From NCBI GenBank assembly GCA_029817715.1, contig JARUPY010000083.1:1426001-1490000 (forward strand): 64,000 nucleotides of DNA, given 5' to 3'. The translations under genes were made by a program, and so were the position numbers. Below the pieces are notes generated by a model, which had not been told where the DNA came from, made no database searches, and saw only the letters and a list, made by a program, of their open reading frames with translations. Origin of the DNA: Melastoma dodecandrum. Taxonomy: Eukaryota > Streptophyta > Magnoliopsida > Myrtales > Melastomataceae. Shown here piece by piece: positions 33,391 to 45,849 of this stretch. Positions within the stretch are counted from its first letter, which is position 1. The number at the start of each line of letters is the position of its first letter.

Positions 33391-34017
33391 TGAATTTCCA
33401 AACTCCCTGTTTTATTTGGCGAAATAATTTTGGAAAACGTTATTTAGAAACAAAACACCCTTTTCTCCCTTATGCACGAGTTTCAAGTCAAGGGCCAAGC
33501 ACTGATGGTGGAACGAGTTCTTTCGTTTCCGCAAAAACAGCACCTGCACAGAATAAACAGAATGTGCAGACTGAAAGAAAGACTACTTTCAAGGGAGGTT
33601 CCTCCACTTCAAGTTTCCGTCGCATACCTCCAAGCAATTCAAATCCGATAGATAACAGGTGAATCGCCCGACAAAATCAGCTCTTCAGCAATTCCATCAG
33701 CTTTGATCAAGTTTTGTTTATCAACAACAGACGGTTCAATATGTAGGATCTAGAGCAGCATCAAGCCCAGATCTCATGTAATGCCCTCATATATAGCGTG
33801 CTCATATAGATTTTAGTCCTACTTTAAATCTCAGTCCAAAATGCAGGGGCTACAAAGTTAACAGAACATTCCTGTATCAGAGAAAACTGCACACCAGGCA
33901 AAATTTTTCTTACTTGTGAGATGATTGGGGGCAAACCCAGTTCAAAATAAACAGAAAACTCATCTGCAACTATAAGATAAGACGATCGATACAACAACGC
34001 GATGAAAGAGAAGTAAC
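33391..34017. other. Spacer and 3' UTR of the APUM23-like gene; small open stretch
   Basis: A plus-strand stretch (33390-33662, 90 codons) is Ser/Thr/Lys/Asn-rich (KTTFKGGSSTSSFRRIPPSN). It might be a scrap of a gene exon, but nothing supports it beyond composition. The remainder is probably 3' UTR of the minus-strand gene. Confidence 0.35.
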
Positions 34018-37000
34018 TCATGGTCTCTGTTTCTTTTTTGAGGGTTCCTCGGATCTGTTGTTTAAGCCTATCTTCTTTTTGGACGTGTCTATAGATTGAG
34101 AAGCCTTCTTACTTTTCACCTCATCATCACCTCGATCCTTTTCCGTTTTCCTTTTTTTGTCTCTGACAACACCATCCATATTGCTTTTCAACTGCTTTTG
34201 ATCAGGTGTTTTCGTTTCATTGTGATTCCGCTTGATTCCCAAGCCCAAGCTTTGGTCAATCTCTTTCCTTAATTGCTTTATATCAGCAGCTTGGATGGAT
34301 TGCCTGGCATTTACATTTTTTGGAGTCTTGGCTTCACCAGAGCCAAAGATTGCACAGAAATCATTGTAGACGGACTGTTTAGATACTTGTTTGGACTTCC
34401 ACTGCTCGGGCCGTGAGGCATAACTGTTACAGGAGGAAAAAAGTAAACATAATGAATAATAATGATAGTAATGGAAAAATCAGTGATAAAATTAAAAGCC
34501 GACATGCCAAATGCTGTTAAAAGCTTAGCCCTATAACATTGTTAAGTAACAGGCACACATAGCAACAGTCCAACACACTGAAGCCTCATGGAATAGAAAT
34601 GCATTGAACAGAAAACATTTTTCCATCTATCTTTTTCTCTTGAAAATGTACCATGTCTGGCCTGGTCGACTGGGTTTTATTAGAAAGTTATATTACCAGA
34701 AGAAATCATCAATATCTCGATACACAGAAGAGAAATTGAGAAGAAGCCTACCCATGGATATCCAGCTTTCTAACAAGGTGAGGCCCGTGTTTGGTTTTTG
34801 AAAGCTCATTTAGCACAGATGATAACTCAGAGACTATTGTCTCCCGGAGGGCAAGATTGCTGACAGTGAAGCACTTCTCGACAGCAAAAGACCCAGATCG
34901 ATGCATCGCAAGCTCTCCGAAATGTCCCTTTAACCTTTGAAAGAAGTCAACGAAAAAGTAATTCAGAAAAAGTGCAAAGGGACAAGTATCACAAGAATAT
35001 TGCAGTGTCTTCGTGAGACTTACTTCAAAATGACTTTGGATTTGTATTTTCCTGAAGCACTGCCATCAAGAAATGCCTCGATAACATGGCCACCAGTTGA
35101 ATCTTTAGCAGCTTCCAGGATTTGATCTGCCTCAATTGATGTTATACTCACAATAAAAGGCTGTATATGTTCCTGCAGAAAAAATTGTTACTTGAAATAA
35201 CTAAACAATGGAAGAATTTTGAAAATGAAATTGATTTCACTGTCGGAATTGTCAGTCAGAGATTACAAGACATTAAAATAAGCCTGACTAAACAAGTTGT
35301 GATTCATTAGAATGCATCTGCAGATTAATTCCCAATCCTTCAGCTGTCTATCCTACAAAAGGTGCTTTTGTCTGAGTTTATCTGAAGTCAAGTGTGCCAG
35401 ATAATGCCACAAACAGCAGGCGACTGTATATATCAGAAACCTTATTAACTTCAGAATAGAGAAAACGCATGCATGGTTCATAAGTTTCCACCTAACCAGA
35501 ACGGCAAATAAATGGTGAAGGTGTTAAAAGCATAATGGTTAGCTAATCGGTTTTCTCCCATACTATCAGCAATCATGCACATCATGCAGTTAAGAGTGGG
35601 TTGATAAACCCCAGCAGTATGACTCATCAAAATTCTTTCACAAAACAATCCATCCATTTGTGTTTACTAATTTTATATTGGTAAGTACAGAGTTTGTTCC
35701 TACCTACGCAAGCCTCCATTACTCTTTAGGAGACAGCCGCCATGGATAAAAATGAAGAAGAATGAAACAAAGCTAATAAGACTGAATCATCCATTAAAAC
35801 AAAAGTACTAATCAGAAAATAGCCTAAACTTATGTAGGTTCAAGAATCTCATGCGAGAAGGGAAGGGAACAAAGTGGTGACAAGTTATCTAGAATGCTGC
35901 TAGAGGAGGAGAACTATATGGCATTATGTTTTCCCCCAGATTTTGTGATGAACACGTTACATGTATACATCCCAAACTCTGATCAGATCAGTCATTTAGA
36001 TTGATGACTTTTGCTATTAATTAATACAATCCTTCATACCCAAAAGAAAGACCAGGAACCAAAAAAGTAACTATTAGAGCATATGACTTTTCAAAAAAAA
36101 GTATAATATAATTAGAGCAAGACAAATCAGTAATACAGAGCAGGAAGAGAACATAAAATAGAACTTTTAGAAAATCATACATGTCTTAGTCTAAAAACTG
36201 CCTGAAGAATTAGAGAACCCATGACGTGCATTCTGACACCACTTGGCCATTTCCAACTGGACTGATCGCTGCAACTGATATAGTTATCTAGAAATAGCAA
36301 ACGGGGAACAATATATGCCGGTGACTCATTTCCAGAACAAACTGCAGCAGCAAGCGCCTGGCAGCACTGTAAAATGAGAAGAATATGTGGAATTACGCAG
36401 AGATGAAATAACAAGACAAAGTTTCACAAATGATCTTCTTAATGAGTTTAACTTTGATGTACCAGAAAGCAAAAAGCCCAGTTCACTGTCTGGATGGACA
36501 TAAAATTGAGAGAAGAAAAGATCACCAACAGGAATTCCTGGTCATAGGAGGTGGATCTGTGTACATTTACAAACCTTATGCTGGAGGGTATTAAGCCTGT
36601 GACAAGCTGTCACGAGACAAGCAACTACACCAGACCTTCCCATATGAAGAAGCTCCCCCAGTTTTGAACCAAGTTCCTCCCAAATCAACTCTATCTGATA
36701 CACATGAACATAATATAAAGCAATGACAAGTTTGTCTAACAAGTAGCAAGTAGCAGCAAGAGTTTAAAACCAAGAAAAAAAATCAAGGGGAAAAAAAGAA
36801 ATGCATTAGATAGAAAGCAACATATTAAAGCTGAGGAAACAAGCTTATAACAAATCTGGTCGACTCTGATCATTGGAAAGAAAAATGCAGGGTTAAAATG
36901 AATACTTGCTCTAGACTTCTTGTGTTGGAAATTAAGGCTTGAATGACAAAGCTTCCAGACTGGTTCGATGATGTCTCGAGCAAAGAATTCTTGAAAACTT

Positions 37001-39245
37001 TACCAAAGATCTCATTGGACAACTTTTCAGGAGCTACTTCAAAAATAACCTGCCCATATAATAATGATATCCATTGTTTTTTAGTAAACGAAGTGCATAC
37101 TGATAGACATGACGGGCAGCAGATTGTGGTGCAGCTAAAAGGAATATTCAATCATACTGTAGACAAAAAAAACACTATCATTTCAAAGAAAGTTGTTGGA
37201 TATCATGCATTACAAGAAACCGGCAAGTTCCTGGAAATTCCAAGGGTTAACTCAATCAGGGTATTGAAAAGTTGATGCTTATTGAACTTACATAATTTGA
37301 ATTTAGAAGAATAGCAAAGTCCATTTCATTACAATTTGCAATTAAAAACCACCATGCCATTGGGAATTCTTCAATAACAGATAAAAAGCACCACATTGGC
37401 TAAAATTTTCAGCAGGAGATTTTCATTTAAGAAAGTGAAATCTTCAATACCCATCAAATCCTCATAGCATCATTCCTCGTAAATAAAATGCACCCTTTAC
37501 CTCGAAGAGATGGCTATATGAAGTCTCTCTCACTAAATTTAACACTTCTGACCGGATGATTTCGTCAATACATTCTCCTTCCGTGATCTTTTCTTTATCA
37601 CAACCAAGAAGAGCAGATATTATCTGCGTCAACGTTTCATCATTGCCAGCTAATAACTTCATAACCGTCTGCAAGCAATCCAACAAATTCATTAGTACAG
37701 GACCACAATATAGTAACTAGCATAAAAGATGCTACATGTGATGCAACAGACAAGTAGTTGTAAGTCATACTCAATATAGCAAATGATAATCTCATGAAAC
37801 AATGGCAACATAGTGTGTATCTATCTTTCAAAAATTAAAACTTAAAGTGCTGACTAGGATGAATCTAGACCGAACATGAGCACAAAAGACAATCCTTGTA
37901 CATAATATCACATACACATCATAAAGAGACATGGTTTTTCCCCTAAGATTCACAATAAACAATATATAAAATGAGCGAACACATTGGCCATAAGAAGGGT
38001 ACTAATGTCCAATGTGAGTTCAACATCTCAATGACATTCTTAGAAGTCAGAAATAAAGAATTCTTGATAAGATTAGAAGTGTGGAAAATTCTCTGTACAT
38101 AACGATCCATACGTGGCATCTAAAAACTATGAGAAGGTACACAAGAAGCATACCTGGAGGACCAAACTGCCAAACCGATCGGCTTGAACCACCAAATGAT
38201 TTTCTTTTACGCATTTAACTAACCCAGAAGTAAGAAGCTGAAGTAATCCCGGAAATCCAGGCCCAAGAGGTTCTGAGTCAAGATCATTTGGTTTGGATGC
38301 CTTGAGATTAAACCTCTCTGCCACACTTGCAGAGGATTTGACCCCGTTAAACTCTGAAGCATCAACTGACACTCCTTTGCAAAGACAAAGGAGCCTTCGA
38401 AGGACATGTGACCCGTAACAACTGCACATTAGGTCCGCGGGGCTCTTAAGTATTTCCTGTCACAAACAATTTCAAAATTGCAATCTGAGTTAAACCCAAG
38501 TGTACAAGCATTTCAAATTTAATGCTTAACCTCCAGTTTAATTTTCAATTGAGAAAACCAAGATCTCAGAGAAAGAATTATCATCTTCATGATAACAAGA
38601 AGGTTCAAAACAATTACCTTGCATATGACCATCAACGTCTCTTCAATAGTAGAATAGGTATCATCGTCTTGAAGGTGAAAGACAAGAGACTTGAGGGCTG
38701 TTTCCGCCACATGAGAACCAGATCTATCCATTGCAATCAGAGGGAAAACGCTGGCAGAATTCCGAAGGAAGCCACATAGGTGGTCGACATTGCAACCCTC
38801 AAGAAGGGTTTGTAATATGTGACTTATGACATAATCTGTCGCAAGTTCAAATTCCTTATCAATCGCTTCTTCCAGGGCATTACCACAAATGAATGGTCTT
38901 TCCTCCAATTCGACTTCATTACTTTCGAAAAGATTAGCTATTTCCGAGAAGTATTTAGCTGTTGCAGGATCCACGGGCTTCCTATAAAGAGTTAATTATT
39001 ATGTTAGCTGCCACGTCAAAGAAGAACGGCCCGACCAGAGGTAGGTGAATTGCTGTAGTTCACCTCACAAAGGATGATTTTGGAACCAAATCATCCTCCC
39101 ATTTCGACAATCCATGAGCATCTCCACCGCCAGAAACATCTCTCCCGGAATGATTTCCATCAATTTCCGACGCATGCCTTCTTGATTTCCTACTCGTGCC
39201 CTTTTTACCTTTCCCATGTTCATGTGATCTTTTTCCCCCACCCAT
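34018..39245 (-). CDS. APUM23: Nucleolar Puf-domain rRNA-processing protein (APUM23/Nop9-like)
   Basis: Ten coding exons: 39245-39064, 38981-38618, 38456-38154, 37668-37501, 37049-36906, 36694-36575, 36366-36181, 35172-35024, 34934-34752, 34423-34018. All have GT-AG borders and keep one frame; 2205 nt, 734 residues (Arabidopsis APUM23 is of similar size). A basic N-terminus (MGGGKRSHEHGKGKKGTSRK) is followed by Puf-repeat signatures: MDRSGSHVAETAL, CYGSHVLRRLL, ADRFGSLVLQ, NQSGSFVIQALI, MGRSGVVACLVTACHRL, DSTGGHVIEAFLDG, MHRSGSFAVEKCF and KHGPHLVRKLD, spread over residues 100-600. A Lys-rich tail fits nucleolar import. Known role of the family: binds pre-rRNA and acts in 35S processing, affecting leaf polarity and growth. 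A leader intron (39892-about 39260) lies upstream. I see no defects. Confidence 0.93.
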
Positions 39246-39952
39246 AGGCCTTTTTTCTTCAGAAGAGCTATGAATTTTGTGTCTTCTGGCCGGTAAAAAT
39301 TTACACTTGAAAATCAACAAGCTTTCACAGCCCCCTCCACGTACTCAAGTATGGCAACAAATACAAATGCAGCATGATAGATAAAAAAAGAACACCAAAG
39401 GGCAGCCAACTAAATGATCTACTAACACTAAAAAATACATTCATACTCACGAGTAATATGCAAATAAAAATTTTACCCCACCCTACAGTCGGAGTAAATG
39501 ACAAACAGGAAAAAGAAAAACAAAAATACAATCACCTTTTCAATTCTGAAAATAAGAGCGAATTCCGAAAGAAAAGCTTCCCTAATGTGACACAGGCAAT
39601 TCGTCGGCTAAGCTCTCAAATCATTACCATCCATCCTAAATCATACCCTTGGCATTGCATTTAGACAAATTCTCCTCCAGATTACACTCTTTCCGCTCAC
39701 TTTCGCCGCCTCTAATAAGATCAGAACCTCCAAATCAGGGACAAAACTCCTAATCATCCCATCATAACCTCTGCCCGAATGCCGAAACACAATGCGCAGT
39801 CCCATAATACGACGAGAATTTCGACAACACGAAAAATTCCAACATCTGACCAACACATCAAAAACCCAAAATTCCAAAGAAAGCGGAACTCCTTACCTAA
39901 ACCAATGACGAAGGGGAAGGAATAAACTCCCAATCGAGCAGTCCGAATAGCT

Positions 39953-40112
39953 AAAAAACCCTAGTGAAAATCTTCTGCAAAAACCCTAATTCAAATGTCG
40001 TCACTGTGATTGGGCAGTTGGTCCTCGATTAGGGGGCGGTGGCAGTCAAACCAGGCCCAGTCTGGGCCGCTTGGATTAGTTTGGGGAAAAGGCCTGGAAT
40101 TTTATGGGCCCA
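39953..40112 (-). promoter_or_regulatory. Telo boxes and site II elements upstream of the APUM23-like gene
   Basis: Two AAACCCTA telo boxes (39956-39963, 39981-39988) lie at the presumed leader or transcription start. Site II words (TGGGCC/GGCCCA) lie at 40054-40059 and 40063-40068, and a palindromic TGGGCCCA at 40105-40112. This pair of motifs is known from promoters of plant ribosomal-protein and ribosome-biogenesis genes, which fits the product. The untranslated first exon (about 39990-39893) ends at GTAAGG. Confidence 0.7.
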
Positions 40113-40279
40113 CCTAATTTACTGTTATTATTATATATATATTTTTGTATATACTTGCCATGCCTTGAATTTTTCATCTGAATTACTTGCCAATTTATTT
40201 TGGGGGATCATGTAATTCTTTCCACCATTTTTCATTCCAAGCATTCTACCCAAAATACAGCAAAAGAAAACATAACTTT

Positions 40280-40592
40280 TACGCCTAGTTTGATTTTCGA
40301 AATGGAATTTCGAATACAATAAAATGAAAAGGGAGAAAAAATATAATGATTACAAAGATACTTGCTAAAAAAAATGTATTTAATTAAAGGATGAAGATGA
40401 GAATATGATGGGAATTAAATGAGTAAGGGAGCATTCGTTATAGGAAATGCACTTCATTCCCTTCCACTTCAAAATTAAGAAAATGAAAAGGAAAAGAATG
40501 AAATAAAACGAGATGGATAAAAAAAAGAGTATGATTATTAGTGAATTACCTTTCTTCATCAAATCCTTAGACCAAACACTCCATTAAAAGCA
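40280..40592. mobile_element. MITE copy 1 (GTTTGGTTT-type ends)
   Basis: It begins near gtttgattttcgaaatggaatt and ends near cttagaccaaacactcc, so the ends are inverted copies of a GTTTGGTYT-like word. The interior is rich in aatgaaaagg. It is closely related to 54820-55135, with the same order of blocks (gggagaaaaaatataatgatta, gagtaaggga, aaaatgaaaaggaa, gtatgattattagt). It has no coding capacity. The hAT class is an inference from end and size. Confidence 0.65.
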
Positions 40593-42880
40593 AGTTTTGG
40601 TTCTCCAAAATGAAACGACAATTACTTTCTGTTATTTTTATTTTCATAACGAAACATGATGATAAATTTAAAAATTTGTCAAATAATGTTCCTAATTTGG
40701 TATTAGAAACATCGAGTTCGATTCTTTAAGAGACTTCGATGTTTGAAATATCGAGTTGTCTAATTTTTTTAAGTGAACTCGACATTAAAAATATTGAGTT
40801 ATTTGTAAATCGAACTTGGTGTTAAAAATACAAGTTTGAGAAATTATTTGGGAAATTTTAAAAATGATTAAAAGGTAATTTTGGAAGAGTAACGCGCCTA
40901 GACGGATGATTGTGAGCGGAAGAGGTAAAGAACTCCCACCTTACGCGGGTGTCTCTCTCCCTCCTACCAAACATCCATGTCTTCGTAATTATTTTTCCCG
41001 TCGGTGGGAAGAAGAAGAACAAGTCCAGGGCCAAGAACGATAATCGAATAAAGGTCTCCAAACAATTTTCTAAAACGATGAAGTTTCATTTTCTAAACCA
41101 TCTAAACAATTTTTTTATTTATATACTTCTTGATTCGGGAAACGGTTCCAAGTTTTTTTCTGGGTTTTCATTTTTAGTTTTACTCTCTCAAAGCTTATTA
41201 ATAAAACATAATCTTTCTAAACACGTGGCCGCTTTTTATGCGGGCAATATAAATTCTATTTAGAGCTATTAACTGTTGCTTGAGACAACGCCAAAGACTG
41301 AGGGGAGATTCCAATCAATCAACAACTCCTATCCTGGATTCAATAAGAATCCAAGTTCTCTCTTGTCCGAGATGGTAAGAGTCATCAAAAGTTGTATTAA
41401 ACTCCTTTTATAGGATAATTCGGACGGTCATGGTCAAAAGGGATTGTGATTTTAGATGGCTTAAACTGATTCTGGGCTTAAACCTATAAATCATTGTAAT
41501 CTAATATGAGCAATTCATCTAGTCTATAACTAAAGAGATTGTTCCGATCTAAGGATGAAAGCTAGTAGTCAAAGATCAAGAGACGAAAGGCTGGTGGTTG
41601 TAGGTCGAAGGACGATGGTTGATGGTCAAAGATCGAAGGACTGTTTGATCGCAAAAACACAATGAGAATATTTGGCCAAGTGAACGCTCAATTCATGGTT
41701 CGTAGATATGGTCGCCACTCGAGTTTATCAGTAAAAATTCAAGAAAGAGTCAAAAAGTTCTTATCAAAGGAGGTTGTCCTTCAACATTACAAGGACAGGA
41801 AGTGAGAGGATTCCCTTCAAAGGAGGTAAATGCCGTCGCCCTTAAAGGGAACCCTTCGCTCTTTCAACCTCGTTCAAAGGAGTAGATTCTCTTTCAACCT
41901 CGTTCTTCATTTGATGGATTTCTAAATGCAGATTGAATAGAGTGTTTCAACCAGTGGTGGTGTGCCTGTATCTTCCGTGTTGTTCCTCGCCCTCGTTCTT
42001 GTTCACGGTGGTGTGTCTGGATTCGTGTGACAGGCGAGTTCTATCCGAATCCTTTCATTCCCAGCCATTCAGCCATCCTCTACCCTTCCGACCATTCCCA
42101 CATCACTCCATTCCGCACCCACAGTGTCGTTCCCCATCGTTTCGGTATTGGAATAATCTATTCCTTGCCATCCCCGTATCACTTTACTTGGTAACGTTTG
42201 CTTGGTTATCGTCCTTTAGTCAGCGTCGCTTGGTCAACTTGGATCAAGATTTCATGTGTCAACACCATATTCACATCAAGAAATTAGCTTCTTGATATGG
42301 ACTCAAAATGTTTTTATGTAAACAAGGATGAAGGCTACTGATCGATAATCAATAGTCGAAGATTTACAATTGAAAGTTGACAATAGAAGGTTGATAGCGA
42401 GAAGTTCAAGTCTTTTCGGTCGAAGAAGTATGGTGGAAAGTCTTCTAAATGAGGGAAGATATACGTTCGAATAACAGTTCGAACTCGTCATCAACTGAAG
42501 GCATGGAAGGTTGGTTTAGAGGCAATCGGACTACCGTAAGAGCACACAATGATTGTCATGCAGACAAGCGGCGATTTCTCCCTTAGATATAGACAATGTC
42601 CTTTAGATTTAGACACATATTGTTGATGGCTACTATTAGCATAATTGTATAAATAGGATCATTGTGTAATAGGAAATGAGGACGATAATCATTTGCACCC
42701 GGATGGGTATTGTCTCTTCACTCTCAGTAGTTATGTACTTTTCATCCTCAATTTAGTCTGTGTTGTAACTATTGTTCAACAAATAAATGAAAGTAACCAT
42801 TGCTTTCTCTTTATTCATTGTTTACGGTGATCACACTTTCTTTATGAATCCATCTTTGATCGCGACGCGCTTTTCCTCAT
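40593..42880. other. Intergenic; LTR-like tail at 42.5-42.8 kb
   Basis: No gene recognised. 40.70-40.83 kb repeats a (c/t)atcgagtt / gaactcgac word in both orientations. 41.55-41.65 kb and 42.32-42.42 kb have loosely repeated gtcgaag(g/a) phrases. A TATA-like gtataaatagg at 42646 followed by aacaaataaatgaaag at 42778 looks like the promoter and end region of a plant LTR, so a solo LTR is possible, but its partner was not found. Confidence 0.35.
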
Positions 42881-42919
42881 AAAGAGGTGAGCATTAGGGA
42901 GAGGAGAATGCTTGTAGGC

Positions 42920-43160
42920 GAGGTGACGCCGGACGTGAGGGTCGCAAAGGACAGGAGTGGGGACTATGAGACGATATTAGAGGCGGTAGCGGCTATGCTG
43001 GTGAAAAACAGGAAGAGGGGAGGTTCGTGGGTGAAGGCGAGGAACTACATGGAGAAGGTAAACACAGGGAAGAATATGTTGAACGCGATGATGTACGATG
43101 AGGGGAAGACGCAGACGGTGGTCTCCGACAGCCTCAACATCGTAGAAGGTGTTGGCACAC
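42920..43160 (+). pseudogene. Pectinesterase catalytic-domain fragment
   Basis: The plus strand reads TPDVRVAKDRSGDYETILEA, VAAMLVKNRKRG, a degenerate ARNYMEKV, then NAMMYDEGKTQTVVSDSLNI and VEGVGT. This follows the start of plant pectin methylesterase domains (VAKDGSGDYKTI.EAV, YKE.V, N.M.YGDG...T.ITGS.N.VDG), with many replacements. The domain then stops; the catalytic Asp and Arg region is absent. Only about 80 codons remain. The signal/pro-region is not visible upstream. A dead gene piece, perhaps carried by a transposon. Confidence 0.65.
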
Positions 43161-43169
43161 AAATATAGG

Positions 43170-45290
43170 CACCTTTTTCATGGGTATAAAATACCGTTAA
43201 GGATAATTTCGAGAATTGAGACAGGAGATGCCAATGGGAGCGTAAACATTCTCTCAGGATGAGACCCAGAAAGCCCTCGAGATAGAGCATCCCAAAGATA
43301 TACTCGAGATAGTTTTAGAAGTGGTATCTCAAGATAGATCATTAGAATCCTCAAGTGAGTTAAGAGCTATAGAGGAGAGTTATAAGAGTCGAGATAATAA
43401 CCCTGACTCAGAACCATCTTGAGGACAAAACTCGAGATGGGAATTATATGCTAGCTTTGTCTCGAAATCAAGTCTGTAATAGCTTTCAAAGCCAGGAAAC
43501 AAATCCTCAAAATGTGATAGAAGCATTCTTAAGAGTCGAAATTAAGATTTTTATGATACATCGAGGTTTATCGAGAAAGCAACTCTTATCTCGAGATGTA
43601 AACTCTTTGAATGAATTGGGAAATCAGAGACACGTGACAATTCAAATTAAGTATTCAGACAGGATCTCCATATTCCTATAAAATAGGGATCAAATCGTGT
43701 GTAAGATCTGTGTCGCTTAGATTCTGATTTTGTAACTTCTGGTTGTTACAGGTATAAAAAGCATAAAGATAGAAAGAACATGATCAACTCATTAGTCCAT
43801 CTTTTGGCTAAGTTGATCAATTGCCTTTACTCTCCCCACCAGCGTCCTCAAAGTGTCTAGAAATTGCCCGTGTCCTAAAGCATTTCACCTTTGCCACCTC
43901 CGATCACCTATCCTCCTAGGAAGCCTCCAATATTGGCCGCCTTCACATCCCACCGTCTGGAGCATCCTGCCGCTTCGTTCGTTTGTTTCTCTTGTTGTGT
44001 TTTCTTCATGGTTGTAAGTGTTTACGTAAAACCCTGTTCTTCAATGTTAATTGTATTTCTTCTATTTCTTTTGTTCTTTAATTTATTTACAACGATCACA
44101 AAACGACTGCTCGTTATGCAACAGAAATTGTATTTCGTCATGGTTGTAACTGTTTACGTAAAACCGTGTATGTTAATTTATTTACGTAAAATTCAATACG
44201 TATTACGCGAATCAAATTTTGCGTCAACTGAAGAATCCCTACTTTTTCAGACCCACGAAGATACGAAATTTATTTACCATTTTAGTTTTTTTCAACGATT
44301 CATTTATTTATTAATAACTTATTTTCTTTTTTGAAAATTGTAAGTATATACTAAAAGATCATCAGTGATACTTTTTAATTTGGATGTGAACATGAATATT
44401 TTGAGAGCGGGTTATTGGGGACTATTTGTCATCTATTATCCTAAAAATGAAAAAGGAAGGCTCCACGTGGAATAATGATGAAAGCTAAATAAAATATCAC
44501 GATGTAATTACGTGTTCAAACAAATTGATTATATCGGAATTTCAAACTCCATAAGAAGCACTAAAATTCATGTTAAGTGGTGCCAAACGATGTTTCTGTT
44601 GAATTTCAGAGTGATGTGATAACCCAACCTTTGTGGCCTCAGCAACGCTGGACCTTTTATTAGTCAAACAGTAACAAGAAGAAAACTTAATTTCACCATT
44701 CACAGACCTCGGCCACACCCCAATCACCTCCACAGGTCGGAGGAATTAGGCACACAACCACCGCCACTATTTACTTACACCTATCTCCAACCCACAACAC
44801 CCCGTACACACCTCCCTCATCTCAATGTCTCATTCTATGGAAAAACTTCTCTCCCTTTAGTTGTTTCTCCCCTCATCTTTATTCCCTCGTCTTCAATTCG
44901 GTTGTTTTGTTGCTGAGACTTCGCCTCTTTCCTTCTGCAGTCCTTGTATGTCTCCCTCTTTTCCAATTTCTTCCTTACGATATGGCAAAATTCAACCCAG
45001 CTCGTGGCTCCAGCCCAACCAGTTTGGCCCTCTTAACCACAACTGTAGATCCATCAGCGGCCCTATCTGTATCTTGATCCGACCTGAATGCCCAAGCACT
45101 CTTGCAGATCTTCCTCGTATCCTCTCCCTCCCCTGCCTCTTCATCAGCTGGTTGTTTAATGTGCATCACAGAGAGACACATTGTAATCGAGCCGGAAGGG
45201 TCCAGAAAAAGTAGAAATTTGTGGAGGATTGTACGTTCGTACCGTTAGATTTAAAAAAAAATTGATGAAATACAATCATAGTTTGATAAA
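43170..45290. other. Intergenic, no gene recognised
   Basis: At 43.2-43.65 kb the word ctcgaga / tctcgag recurs more than ten times in both orientations. A TATA-like cctataaaataggg lies at 43674, which may be another retroelement promoter. 44.86-45.2 kb stays open on both strands but shows no motif. Confidence 0.35.
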
Positions 45291-45324
45291 TTACGGTCTT
45301 ACCGCCCCTAAGTTGTGGTCATTT

Positions 45325-45590
45325 AACACAAAAACTCGTGGTTTCAAACCGTGACTTTAGGCAAAGTGGGGTTGACATAGAGTCGGGGTTTGCAACCCCG
45401 ACTTTAGTGGACTTAAACAAAAATAAGCCAAAATGGGGAATTTTTTGGTGTCGCGTCAAAGTCGGGATTTCAAACCTGATCAGACAATAAAAACGCTCCC
45501 GGTTTGGTAAGATTTTCTTAGTATTCCATTGTCGCGGTTTCAAACCGCGACTTTACGGGATTTGAAACCGCGACAATAGAACACTTAGTG
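45325..45590. repeat. Palindromic motif cluster (gtcgcggtttcaaaccgcgac type)
   Basis: Repeated words ggtttcaaaccg, gtcggggtttgcaaccccgac, gtcgcggtttcaaaccgcgac and gggatttgaaaccgcgac; each is its own inverted copy. At least six occur within 260 bases. The cluster sits just past the 3' end of the broken PMD gene at 45.9-48.0 kb and may mark one end of the element that carried it (inference). Confidence 0.7.
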
Positions 45591-45849
45591 GGAAATTATA
45601 CAACAAATATTCATTTCAATCCTGTTACATGTTTACAACACAAGGCCTGAGTCACAACCACAAACTTCATTAAACAACATCCAAACGAAAAAAGCCAAGT
45701 ATCAAACGATAGAAGAACATCTAGTCATTCAAGCGACCCCTCCCTCAATGTAGGGGGTGATGTATTGATATTCCGACTCGATTAGAGCGAGTTGTATGAT
45801 TTAGGATATCATCATCCCCTCTCCTAGGTACTGGTAATATGCACAATCT

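Noticed and set aside
33390..33662. 90-codon plus-strand frame, Ser/Asn-rich
   Set aside because: Low-complexity composition only; no splice partner or promoter seen.
32860..45590. CRISPR-like reading of the short repeat clusters
   Set aside because: Spacing is irregular, orientation alternates and the genome is a plant nuclear one; these are inverted motifs, not direct repeats with unique spacers.
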